From NCBI RefSeq assembly GCF_016056295.1, contig NZ_JAECZB010000028.1, forward strand, positions 1 to 50,017: a stretch of DNA of 50,017 bases, in the 5' to 3' direction. Below are positions 7,910 to 15,708 of the stretch, piece after piece. The notes under the pieces are model-generated. The model did no database searches and was not told the origin of the DNA. It saw only the letters and a program-made list of their open reading frames with translations. The translations under genes were made by a program, and so were the position numbers. Every line of letters starts with the position of its first letter. The first letter of the stretch is position 1. The stretch comes from Atlanticothrix silvestris CENA357 (GTDB taxonomy: Bacteria; Cyanobacteriota; Cyanobacteriia; Cyanobacteriales; Nostocaceae).

Positions 7910-8986
7910 CTACCGGAATGGTGGAGAATACAGCAGTCCTCCTTGACTCCATAATTTATTTTCACCGCGAGCTAAATTGAGTTTGGTCTTTGGCCCCAGG
8001 TTGCGATCGTAAATCTCACCGTAGTTACCGACATGTTTGATTATTCTGGCAGCAAAGTCATTTGTTAAACCAAGTCCCTCACCAAGATTTCCTTCAGTGC
8101 CCAAAAAGCGCTTAATATCTGGATCGTTACTATTGGCAAACTGTCCCACATTCTGGGAATTAATGCCCAATTCTTCGGCTTTAATTAGAGAATAAACCGC
8201 CCACTTGACAGTATTTGCTAATTTAGGATCTCCTTTGGCGACTGCTGGCGCAAGTGGCTCCGAAGAAATGACTTCATCAAGAATCACGTTATCTTCTGGC
8301 TTGGGTAGAGTTGTGCGCCGAGCTACTAATGCCGAACGATCAGCTGTAATACCTTGACAACGACCTTCAGCATAAGTGGCAAAGGTAATATTCACGTCTT
8401 CAAAAACAACAGGTTTGTAGGTGATGCCTCTTTTTCGCATTTGGTCTGCTAAGTTTTGCTCGGTAGTAGTACCAGCTTGAACACAGATTGCTTTATCTTT
8501 TAGATCTGCTAGGGACTTAATACCGCTATTTTTACCAACCATGATGCCTTGACCGTCATAAAAGACGACAGGCGCAAATTCTAAACCAACTGAGGTATCA
8601 CGACTGAGAGTCCAAGAAGTATTACGGCTGAGAACATCAACTTCCCCGGTTTGTAAAGCTGTAAAGCGCTCTTTGGCATTGAGATTACGAAATTCTACTG
8701 CATCTGGATTATCAAACAAAGCTGCCGCCGTAGCACGGCAAACATCCACATCAATACCGCTGTACTTCCCATCAGTTCCTACAAAGCTAAACCCTGGAAC
8801 TTCGCCACTAACACCGCAAATTAATTGCCCACGGCTTTTGACTGTATCCCAGCGATTACTAGTTGCTTGTGTTCCTGAAGTATTGGTTGTGTTTGTTGTT
8901 TGTCCTGAATCTCCACTACAAGCATTAATGACCAAGATTAAAGGCGCGATCGCTAGGATTAAAGCTGATTTTCGCATAAACTTCAA
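7910..8986 (-). CDS. natF: amino-acid ABC transporter substrate-binding lipoprotein, NatF-like
   Basis: Periplasmic binding protein of the SBP_bac_3 family, 358 aa (or 355 from the second Met, MRKSALILAI). The signal peptide ends in a lipobox-like VINAC, so the protein is probably lipid-anchored. Then comes a low-complexity Thr/Asn linker and the ligand-binding core. Core motifs include GVSGEVPGFSF, the Asp-rich GIDVDVCRA, a strong FTALQTGEVDVLSRN and a late VGNYGEIYDRNLG typical of the AapJ/NatF branch. It delivers amino acids to the permease encoded downstream (natG-like). No ATPase is in the window; a shared ATPase such as BgtA could act in trans. A perfect GTA-N8-TAC lies just upstream. 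Confidence 0.8.
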   Translation of the reverse strand: MKFMRKSALILAIAPLILVINACSGDSGQTTNTTNTSGTQATSNRWDTVKSRGQLICGVSGEVPGFSFVGTDGKYSGIDVDVCRATAAALFDNPDAVEFRNLNAKERFTALQTGEVDVLSRNTSWTLSRDTSVGLEFAPVVFYDGQGIMVGKNSGIKSLADLKDKAICVQAGTTTEQNLADQMRKRGITYKPVVFEDVNITFATYAEGRCQGITADRSALVARRTTLPKPEDNVILDEVISSEPLAPAVAKGDPKLANTVKWAVYSLIKAEELGINSQNVGQFANSNDPDIKRFLGTEGNLGEGLGLTNDFAARIIKHVGNYGEIYDRNLGPKTKLNLARGENKLWSQGGLLYSPPFR

Positions 8987-9006
8987 GGAAACAAAAAATA
9001 AAAAAA

Positions 9007-9020
9007 GTATGGTTGACTAC
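9007..9020 (-). promoter_or_regulatory. possible NtcA site upstream of natF-like gene
   Basis: GTATGGTTGACTAC fits the nitrogen regulator NtcA consensus GTA-N8-TAC exactly. It sits only about 20-30 bp before the natF-like start. A classical activator site would lie near -41 from the transcript start, so this spacing suggests repression or chance; about a dozen such matches are expected at random in 50 kb. Confidence 0.25.
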
Positions 9021-9676
9021 AATAATTGTGTAAAACAATGTAGATGCTTGTAATATAAAACTTTTTCACCCCTTGTGCGGTATTTTCCTTTGAGCAAGCG
9101 GTATTAGAGGATTTTACTTATTTTTTTAATCTTTACAAGTCATGTAAAAATTTTCCTAACTCTATTTTTATGCCACGAAGCACTGAATATATTTACACTT
9201 GACTCTTAAACAAAAAAAGTCCATCTAAAATTAGAAACAAGTATTAATAAATAAGGATTTTTAATATTTTATTCTCAAAATGTTTGTTAGCTTTTTATTA
9301 TATAAAAATTATTTTACTTGATAAACAAATGTTAGTTTAAACTCTACAAAAATAATTAAACAATAATAATAATGTTCGATTCATAATACTTGTAGAAATT
9401 GCTATTAATCTTGCAGCAAGCCCCTAGCAACAAGAAAGTAGGCTCACTGGTGAACCATGAAATTGCCAGATATATTGTCCTAACGCTTACTTTCTAGATC
9501 AAAATTTACTCAGTTCATGGAATCTAGATAAATGAGTAAAAAAGCTAAGCTATTGTGCAAAAATTCATTGCATACTTCTAAAACAGGAGCAGTAGCTACA
9601 CCAACCTAAGCATCTGCCGCTAGCAGGTTAAACTAGTTCTGGTAACAGCCGCTCCACCGTTCCTTATGAGGCTTTT
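9021..9676. other. long AT-rich gap with paired inverted repeats
   Basis: No coding region seen. The first 350 bp are extremely AT-rich. Two hairpin-forming inverted repeats lie close together: AGAAAGTAGGC (9433-9443) with GCTTACTTTCT (9485-9495, one mismatch), and TTTACTCA (9505-9512) with TGAGTAAA (9533-9540). They could be part of a small RNA or the leader of the gene at 9677. Confidence 0.4.
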
Positions 9677-10234
9677 ATGGGAGCTAATCTCAAACAGATT
9701 GCTAATTACTTAGACAAACTAGGTTGGGACTACCGATTTGATGATGAAGAAGACCGGATTATCACAGGTGTAGAAGCTGATAACCTAGAAGATTTTCTAA
9801 TAGTTGTCCAATTGGATGAGCAGGGAAAATTTTTTCGAGTTTTTGCACCTCAAGTTCTGGCGGGAGTTCAAGATCATCCTTACAAGGGAGTCATCCTACA
9901 GACAATGCTGGCAATTTCTTGGGAAACTAAGATGTTGCAATGGGAATATGACCCATCTGATGGGGAAATCCGTGCCATTATTGAGTTTCCCTTAGAAGAC
10001 TCGATTCTCACAGAAAGGCAATTTCACCGTTGTTTGAGTGGATTAATTCAAATTGTTGATAACATAGCGTTACCTCGGCTGAAAGAAGTGATGGTAACAG
10101 GTCAAGATCCGGGAAATTTAGAGCTTGGGGAAAGAATGTTACTGAGTATTCAAGAAGAGGCTCCTGGATTGCTAGAAATTCTAGAAAGAGCAATGGAAGC
10201 TAGGAAAAAGCGCGGAAGTTTTCCCAGCGAATGA
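9677..10234 (+). CDS. YbjN-like conserved cyanobacterial protein
   Basis: Soluble protein of 185 aa with the alpha-beta pattern of the YbjN / type III secretion chaperone-like fold. The N-terminal helix MGANLKQIANYLDKLGWDY is followed by strands with acidic turns, then a long helix after DSILTERQFHRCLSGL. The C-terminus is a charged helix (LLEILERAMEARKKRG). No catalytic motif is evident; the family usually assists or binds other proteins. The ATG at 9677 follows GAGG at a short distance. It precedes the DUF3318 gene by 77 bp on the same strand, so the two may be co-transcribed. Function unknown. Confidence 0.65.
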   Translation: MGANLKQIANYLDKLGWDYRFDDEEDRIITGVEADNLEDFLIVVQLDEQGKFFRVFAPQVLAGVQDHPYKGVILQTMLAISWETKMLQWEYDPSDGEIRAIIEFPLEDSILTERQFHRCLSGLIQIVDNIALPRLKEVMVTGQDPGNLELGERMLLSIQEEAPGLLEILERAMEARKKRGSFPSE

Positions 10235-10311
10235 GGCGAATGGTCACTGAAATAGCTATACTCCAAAGTGATACCCTCACTATATACTGAAGTTTTCTAG
10301 GGCTGGATTTT

Positions 10312-10956
10312 ATGACATCCTATGCAACCTCCTCTGCCAAGGCGGAAATGAGTGAACTCCGGCGGTTGAAAAGCTTACTACCGCCAGAATTGCAGAGCTG
10401 GGTCACGGTTGAAGGCACAACTGAGGTCAATCCACCCCTGATCCGCTGCGAAGAAATTGGCAAAGACCAGGTAGAAATTCAAATTGACCTGGTGAAATGG
10501 GATGCTCTCGCAATGGATCAGCGTAACCTGCTGTTCTGGCATGAAGTAGCCCGCGTTCAAAATGATACGATTCCCAAAGATGGTTGGGAAATGGCAGCAT
10601 TGGCTATTGGTTTAGGCGGTGCTGTAGGTGAATTGTGGGTACAGGATGGATTGTTGCTAGTATTAGCTTTGGCGCTGTGTGGCGTTTCCGGCTGGCGACT
10701 ATACCAAAAGAATAATGGAGGCAAACAACTTGTGGAATTAGTTGATGCTGACGAGAAAGCGATCGCCTTGGCTACTCGCTTTGGTTACAGCCTCCCTAAC
10801 GCCTACAAGAGCCTAGGTAGTGCCTTAAAAACCCTGATCGATAATACTCCTAGCAAGCGCCAACGGTCTAAATATGAGGCAAGACTTTCTGCCCTCAAAC
10901 GCAGTGCCAACAAGGCAAAAGCTAAATCTAAGCCAATCGACGAAAGCGGAATGTAG
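10312..10956 (+). CDS. DUF3318 membrane protein
   Basis: Protein of 214 aa matching the cyanobacteria-specific DUF3318 family as I remember it. A soluble N-terminal part (KSLLPPELQSWVTVEGT) leads into a segment LLFWHEVARVQND, which recalls zinc-metalloprotease HExxx motifs but lacks the second His. Two hydrophobic helices follow at about residues 95-135 (MAALAIGLGGAVGELWVQDG and the next helix). The C-terminus is a Lys/Ala-rich basic tail. It is probably anchored in the cytoplasmic or thylakoid membrane. It follows the YbjN-like gene and is closed by a hairpin at 10975. Function unknown. Confidence 0.65.
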   Translation: MTSYATSSAKAEMSELRRLKSLLPPELQSWVTVEGTTEVNPPLIRCEEIGKDQVEIQIDLVKWDALAMDQRNLLFWHEVARVQNDTIPKDGWEMAALAIGLGGAVGELWVQDGLLLVLALALCGVSGWRLYQKNNGGKQLVELVDADEKAIALATRFGYSLPNAYKSLGSALKTLIDNTPSKRQRSKYEARLSALKRSANKAKAKSKPIDESGM

Positions 10957-10974
10957 ACACCAAAAAATAAATTG

Positions 10975-10991
10975 GGTGGGTATTACCCACC
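10975..10991 (+). terminator. hairpin after the DUF3318 gene
   Basis: Seven-bp stem GGTGGGT/ACCCACC with loop ATT, about 20 bp after the stop codon. The run that follows is A/T-rich rather than a clear T-tract, so termination is likely but not certain. Confidence 0.5.
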
Positions 10992-11212
10992 ACACAAAAT
11001 CTTTAATTATTATTTAATTTGTTTGTAGTAAGCACTTTAGTGCTTAAAAATCAACGACTAAAGTCCTTACTAACAATACGTATCACCATGAATGAGAAAG
11101 CCCATTAGGGCTATGGATATAGCGGTTTTCTTATAGATGAAATACACTACTCTAGCCCCTAGCCCCTTTTCCTGACTGGAGTGTATTGCACACAACCAAG
11201 AAGCGCTATAGT

Positions 11213-12010
11213 TTACAGCTGATTTAACATTTTATGAGTCTGGGGTATAACGCGGACGTGGGGCACAAACTTTTTCATTAAAGCTTGCCACATTAAAACT
11301 TGGTCTGGAGTAGGGGCAAGTATAGGCTCTGGAGTTAATTGTTCAGAGGCGGCTAGAGGTGTCACAGGTTGTAAAAAGACTGGGATATTAGAACTAACAT
11401 CTGCTACTAAAGAAGCTGCATGTTCCAACTCGGCTGGGTCTGTATGACTAGAAATAATAATCTTCACAAAAGCCTCTAAATGTGAAGATTGGCATAATTG
11501 CAGAAATTTTGCATGTTCTTGCCAATGGTTTTCACCGCTGACACTAGGTAGTTTTAAATCCATGCCCACAGAGTCAAGATAAGGCAAAATAATAGCTAAT
11601 TGCTCTGGGCGATGTCCACCAGTCTCTAGATACACAGGTAAACCTGTAAGCGATCGCACTTGGGGCAAAAATTCCTTTAAGAAAGCTGCATGAAGAAGTG
11701 GTTCGCCTCCGGTTAAGCTAATGCTATCGTGTAGACAAGGTAGATTTTGGCTTTCAACCCATTCGACTAAAATGGGCAGTGGGACAGGGTTCGAGTGGAT
11801 TTCAAAATTACGTAATCCAGGCGATCGCTCTATCCGACAGGTAGGGGGCGCACTCCAAGTATGGGCACTATCGCAAAAGTGACAGCGCAAGTCACAATAA
11901 GCGAAGCGAATAAAAATTTGACGTGTCCCGACATTCAGTCCTTCCCCTTGAATAGCAGAAAAGACCTCAATCAGGCGTGCAGTAGGTTGAACTGTAGTTT
12001 TAGCGGTCAT
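11213..12010 (-). CDS. queE: 7-carboxy-7-deazaguanine synthase
   Basis: Radical-SAM enzyme that contracts carboxy-tetrahydropterin to 7-carboxy-7-deazaguanine, the core step towards queuosine in tRNA. The protein is 265 aa. The start of the fold (IEVFSAIQGEGLNVGTRQIF) is the QueE signature, the cluster motif is CX3CX2C at Cys39, Cys43 and Cys46 (CDLRCHFC), and SLTGGEPLLH is the SAM-binding GGE motif. Strand VYLETGGHRP also fits. The later pathway enzyme queG lies at 27109 in this window, but not in an operon with it. Transcribed alone; the gap to the divergent gene at 12221 holds both promoters. Confidence 0.93.
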   Translation of the reverse strand: MTAKTTVQPTARLIEVFSAIQGEGLNVGTRQIFIRFAYCDLRCHFCDSAHTWSAPPTCRIERSPGLRNFEIHSNPVPLPILVEWVESQNLPCLHDSISLTGGEPLLHAAFLKEFLPQVRSLTGLPVYLETGGHRPEQLAIILPYLDSVGMDLKLPSVSGENHWQEHAKFLQLCQSSHLEAFVKIIISSHTDPAELEHAASLVADVSSNIPVFLQPVTPLAASEQLTPEPILAPTPDQVLMWQALMKKFVPHVRVIPQTHKMLNQL

Positions 12011-12220
12011 GGGATATTAGCAATGCGATCGCGCTGCGTCGACACAAAAGCAGGTATGTTTTTTTTACTTCTTGTTCTATTGTGAATCTTCGCTGGCAAT
12101 CTCCGCTTTTACTCTGGACAACTAAACTATTAACTCTTAATACCTACAAATCTAATATCCAGTTAATATGAGGTTACGTAATTTTCTAGGATAAACTAAT
12201 TTTTGGCAGATTAAATTTAC

Positions 12221-13258
12221 ATGGCAACGAAAGTGCAAAGCTTCATGACTAGCCAACCCACAGAAGCAGAATTTCCTATAACTTCCCTAAATGAAACGGC
12301 AGTATTGCAAATGCCAGCGCGGTTAAGCGTGCTTGAGGCGGTAGGCTTTAAGCAAACCTTCCACGATTTAACCCAAGCAGATTCGCATCCCAAGCGAATC
12401 ATCATTGATTTTCAGCAAACCACTTTTATGGATAGTAGTGGTTTAGGTGCCCTCGTGAGTAATTTCAAAACTGCTCAAGAAAAAGGCATTGTCTTGATTT
12501 TGCAGAATGTTACACCCCAAGTCACGGCAGTACTCAACCTCACAGGATTAGATCAAATTTTTGCTATAGAATCTCATAGTGAAACGCCAACAATAGAAGC
12601 AGATACCCCTAAGAATATTTCCCGTAAAGTAGAGCAGCTACCAACAACTCATCCCTCTGTAGCATCTTGGATGAAACGCTTTATAGATATTGTGGGTGCA
12701 TTGGTGGGTTTGGTGATTACAGGAGTTTTGTCTATTCCTATAGTGATTGCGATTCAAATTGACGATCCCGGCCCCATTTTCTTTAAACAAATCCGTTGTG
12801 GTTGGATGGGTAAGCGGTTTAAGATTTGGAAATTCCGTTCTATGTGTGTAGATGCGGAAGCTAAAAAAGCCCAAGTCAAAAACCAAGTACAAGGTGCGTT
12901 CTTTAAGAATGAGAACGATCCTAGAATTACGCGAGTAGGGCGCTTTCTCCGGCGCACCAGCCTAGATGAATTACCGCAATTTTGGAACGTTTTAAAAGGA
13001 GATATGAGTTTAGTTGGTACTAGACCACCCACACCTGATGAGGTAGAACGCTACGAAGTACCAGAATGGCAACGTTTGGATGTTAAACCTGGTATGACTG
13101 GAGAATGGCAAGTGAATGGGCGGTCTACAGTACGCAGTTTTGAAGATGTGATTCGCTTAGATTTGCTATATCAAAAAAACTGGAGTTTACTGTATGATTT
13201 GCAGTTAATTTTCAAAACTATAGCCGTTCTATTTAATAAAAATAGCGGTGCTTATTAG
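12221..13258 (+). CDS. STAS domain fused to polyprenyl-phosphate sugar-1-phosphate transferase
   Basis: Two-domain protein of 345 aa. Residues about 20-115 are a STAS (anti-sigma antagonist) domain with DSSGLG at 71-76, where SpoIIAA and RsbV are phosphorylated by their partner kinase. After a linker (about 120-145), residues 148-345 form a bacterial sugar transferase of the PglC/WcaJ C-terminal type. This part has a membrane-inserted hydrophobic helix (160-180), DPGPIFFKQIR, KFRSM, the Asp-Glu dyad in SLDELPQFWN (249-250) and DMSLVGTRPP. Such enzymes load the first sugar phosphate on undecaprenyl phosphate for exopolysaccharide or glycan assembly. The fusion implies control of polysaccharide initiation by partner switching. 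A strong terminator follows. Confidence 0.88.
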   Translation: MATKVQSFMTSQPTEAEFPITSLNETAVLQMPARLSVLEAVGFKQTFHDLTQADSHPKRIIIDFQQTTFMDSSGLGALVSNFKTAQEKGIVLILQNVTPQVTAVLNLTGLDQIFAIESHSETPTIEADTPKNISRKVEQLPTTHPSVASWMKRFIDIVGALVGLVITGVLSIPIVIAIQIDDPGPIFFKQIRCGWMGKRFKIWKFRSMCVDAEAKKAQVKNQVQGAFFKNENDPRITRVGRFLRRTSLDELPQFWNVLKGDMSLVGTRPPTPDEVERYEVPEWQRLDVKPGMTGEWQVNGRSTVRSFEDVIRLDLLYQKNWSLLYDLQLIFKTIAVLFNKNSGAY

Positions 13259-13313
13259 CCAATTGCTATTATTTGTAATTTGTTAGTAAATTGTCACTGT
13301 CTAAATTATTATT

Positions 13314-13350
13314 AACTATGCCCAAGCTCCTTGCGTGTTTGGGCATAGTT
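13314..13350 (+). terminator. strong Rho-independent terminator
   Basis: Perfect 12-bp stem AACTATGCCCAA (13314-13325) with TTGGGCATAGTT (13339-13350), a 13-nt loop, then TTTATTG. It closes the STAS-sugar transferase gene 56 bp after its stop codon. Confidence 0.85.
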
Positions 13351-13360
13351 TTTATTGTTT

Positions 13361-13420
13361 ACGAATTACGAATTACGTAGCTTGCTTCTCGCCCTTGGCG
13401 AGTATTACGAATTACGAATT
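13361..13420. repeat. STRR ACGAATT heptamers flanking a short hairpin
   Basis: Tandem ACGAATT units at 13361-13375 and again at about 13405-13420, with CTCGCCCTTGGCGAG between them. The right-hand units form the last codons and stop of the minus-strand permease gene. Confidence 0.65.
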
Positions 13421-14451
13421 ATTTTAACCCGATGTTCTAATGCCAAAGCAATAGCAATAAATAGTACAGTCAAACCTTGAATAGCGTATACTACAGTCAC
13501 CGATACTCCTGCACTGCGCTGCATGACATTAGCACCACTGCGGAGGGCGGCAAAAAATAAAGCAGTTAGCACTACACCAAAAACACTACCACGACTTAAA
13601 AAAGCGATCGCGATCGCATCAAAACCATAACCCGGTGAAACTTGTTCAAATAGCCGATATTTTAACCCCATCACCTCAGTTGCACCCGCCAATCCAGCTA
13701 AACCGCCAGCTAAAGCCATCACTAGCATAATGGTACGCTCAACAGAAATTCGGGCATAACGGGCAGCAATAGGATTGAATCCTACAGCGGTGATTTGATA
13801 ACCTAAAGGCGATCGCACTAACAATACCCACAAAATCCCTGCTGTGATTAACCCTAGCAAAATACCTGCATGGGCGAGACTCCCCGGTAAAATAATTGGC
13901 AACTGAGCAGATTTTGCAATCAATGGTGAATATGGACTAGGTGCTGCTGGTGCTTTTAAAGGGTTTTGTACTAAATAGCTAACTAAATTTACCGCAATGT
14001 AATTTAGCAGCAACGTAGTGATTACTTCATTGACTCCGCGCATAGCTTTGAGATAACCAGGAATCCAACCCCAAGCCGCACCAAAAATAAATCCTGCAAA
14101 TAATGCCAAGGGGACGTGAATGAAAGCAGGCAATCCTTGGATATATAACCCGATTAAAGTACTTCCCAAAGCACCCAGATAAATTTGTCCTTCGCCACCG
14201 ATATTAAATTGACCAGCACGCAACGCTACCAACACCCCTAAACTTGTGAACAATAGCGGTGTCATCTTGGTAAGAGTATTACCAAACCCAAAGTAGGTAG
14301 AAAGTGATTCTTGAAATAAAGCGGTGTATGCTGCGATCGGATTTGCCCCAGCAACTAAAATGAGGATGGCACCAACAATTAGGGCGGAGGCGATCGCAAT
14401 TAGCGGTGATAAAATTGGCAATAAAATTTGAACGCAATTTTTTTGGGTCAT
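13405..14451 (-). CDS. ABC transporter permease, nucleoside/sugar (BPD_transp_2) type
   Basis: Integral membrane protein of 348 aa from the ATG at 14451 (MTQKNCVQILLPIL); the open frame extends 10 residues further without motif. About nine hydrophobic helices, plus GQIYLGALGS and VNLVSYLVQNPLKAP, which are typical of the YufP/BmpB-like permeases that import nucleosides or simple sugars together with a Med/BMP lipoprotein and an RbsA-like ATPase. Neither partner is in the window, so the complex is encoded elsewhere or this is an orphan. The C-terminus IIRNS and stop are encoded by STRR heptamers, so the true end may be shifted. Confidence 0.8.
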   Translation of the reverse strand: MTQKNCVQILLPILSPLIAIASALIVGAILILVAGANPIAAYTALFQESLSTYFGFGNTLTKMTPLLFTSLGVLVALRAGQFNIGGEGQIYLGALGSTLIGLYIQGLPAFIHVPLALFAGFIFGAAWGWIPGYLKAMRGVNEVITTLLLNYIAVNLVSYLVQNPLKAPAAPSPYSPLIAKSAQLPIILPGSLAHAGILLGLITAGILWVLLVRSPLGYQITAVGFNPIAARYARISVERTIMLVMALAGGLAGLAGATEVMGLKYRLFEQVSPGYGFDAIAIAFLSRGSVFGVVLTALFFAALRSGANVMQRSAGVSVTVVYAIQGLTVLFIAIALALEHRVKIIRNS

Positions 14452-14503
14452 TATGTAATAATTGCCCATCCTCAACTTCAAAAAAGAGGATTTCTATATT
14501 AAA

Positions 14504-14749
14504 TTAACTAATATCTAGTGCCTTTTTAGTATGTTTTAAATGTTTCCAGAGGTGGTGAATTTGTTTGTAAGCTTCTTCTGGAGAAATTTTACCATTAGTC
14601 TGTAGACCGCAAATATAGTTTACTCTTTGAGAAAAATCTTGAAGATTTGCATTAAATGCCAAATATTCTGGCTTGAACTGTCCATAATATGGACTACGAG
14701 GATACAGAAAATCACATAAATCAGATAGAAATTCAGCTTTTGTATTCAT
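14504..14749 (-). CDS. small conserved hypothetical protein
   Basis: Soluble protein of 81 aa from the ATG at 14749 (MNTKAEFLSDLCDFLYPRSP); an in-frame ATG at 14773 would add 8 residues. It is mostly helical, with aromatic and charged residues (QIHHLWKHLKHTKKALDIS at the end). Similar short proteins are widespread in cyanobacteria, but I know no function. It lies 30 bp after the isiC-like hydrolase on the same strand and may belong to that iron-stress transcript. AGGTTTTT upstream of the ATG is a weak ribosome site. Confidence 0.55.
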   Translation of the reverse strand: MNTKAEFLSDLCDFLYPRSPYYGQFKPEYLAFNANLQDFSQRVNYICGLQTNGKISPEEAYKQIHHLWKHLKHTKKALDIS

Positions 14750-14779
14750 AAAAACCTCAATAGCTCCAAACAATACTTA

Positions 14780-15532
14780 TTAATTTATTAATTTGTGGGA
14801 ATTTAATTGAGATGTCAACATTGGTTGTAGTTGATATGGTTGCCAAAAATCTAACATTGTTTCACCTACTTTTTGAGGATAGAAGTAATGAAAAAAATGA
14901 TGTCCTTTGGGACATTCCCAAAGATTGTCTTCAGGCTTAAATAAATTCAACCATTCCTGTAATGCTGGTGGATGAACAATAGAATCATTCTTGCTGCCAC
15001 ATACCAACATAGGCATAGAAACTCCACCTTTAGGTAAATCAACTAACTTAAAAAGAGAATGCAATAAAGGAGATTGCTCTAAATCTCTATCCAAGACCGA
15101 TATTAACTTTTTAGTGGTATGACGCGGTTGCTCACCAAATAGATGACGAACACTACTTGCCAAAACCTGCTCACGACTGATGGTAAATAGTTGTCTTTGA
15201 AGATAATAGTGGACATGCCAAGTATTTGCAGGTTGAGAGGCTACAGCCAATAAAGTAAGCGATCGCACTTTTTCAGGATAACAACGAGCATAACTTAAAG
15301 CGATCGCACCACCTGCACCATGTCCTGCTAAATGTACTGGATGAGAAGATTGGACTAAAAATTCATTTAGCAAAGCCACAGCTTCATCTATTGAACTACC
15401 TTCATCTTTGTCTTGACGATATTCCCACTGAGTGACATTCATATATCTCGATATGTATTGTAATAGTGGTCGATCAAAACGCTGCAATACACGGCTAGAA
15501 CTGATCCAAATAACATCACAAGCATCAGACAT
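14780..15532 (-). CDS. alpha/beta hydrolase, IsiC-like, without serine nucleophile
   Basis: Alpha/beta-fold protein of 250 aa that follows flavodoxin isiB on the same strand, as isiC does in the isiABC iron-stress operon of Synechocystis; I therefore call it IsiC-like. The fold is clear: VHLAGHGAGG elbow, then CYPEKVRSLTLLA, a late Asp in CGSKNDSIVHP and His in KGHHFFH. The elbow, however, reads G-H-G-A-G (residues 70-74) where serine hydrolases have G-x-S-x-G, so the nucleophile is Gly. It is either a non-catalytic binding protein or uses another residue. A hairpin at 15632-15674 separates it from isiB. Confidence 0.7.
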   Translation of the reverse strand: MSDACDVIWISSSRVLQRFDRPLLQYISRYMNVTQWEYRQDKDEGSSIDEAVALLNEFLVQSSHPVHLAGHGAGGAIALSYARCYPEKVRSLTLLAVASQPANTWHVHYYLQRQLFTISREQVLASSVRHLFGEQPRHTTKKLISVLDRDLEQSPLLHSLFKLVDLPKGGVSMPMLVCGSKNDSIVHPPALQEWLNLFKPEDNLWECPKGHHFFHYFYPQKVGETMLDFWQPYQLQPMLTSQLNSHKLIN

Positions 15533-15631
15533 AAATACACCTTGTAAGAAGAAAGGGATTAGGGGCTAGGGGCTAGAAAAATGTACCTCATCCATAAGAA
15601 ATATGCTGTATGAATTGGTATTTCAAATAGA

Positions 15632-15674
15632 ACCACAAATACATACAAATAAGTTATCTGTGTGCATTTGTGGT
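15632..15674 (-). terminator. hairpin between isiB and the isiC-like gene
   Basis: Perfect 9-bp stem ACCACAAAT (15632-15640) with ATTTGTGGT (15666-15674). On the plus strand it is followed by TTTTTG; on the minus strand only by TCTATTTG. It could attenuate read-through from isiB into the hydrolase gene. Confidence 0.5.
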
Positions 15675-15708
15675 TTTTGTCTCTCGCCTTCTAATAACTC
15701 GCAAGTTT

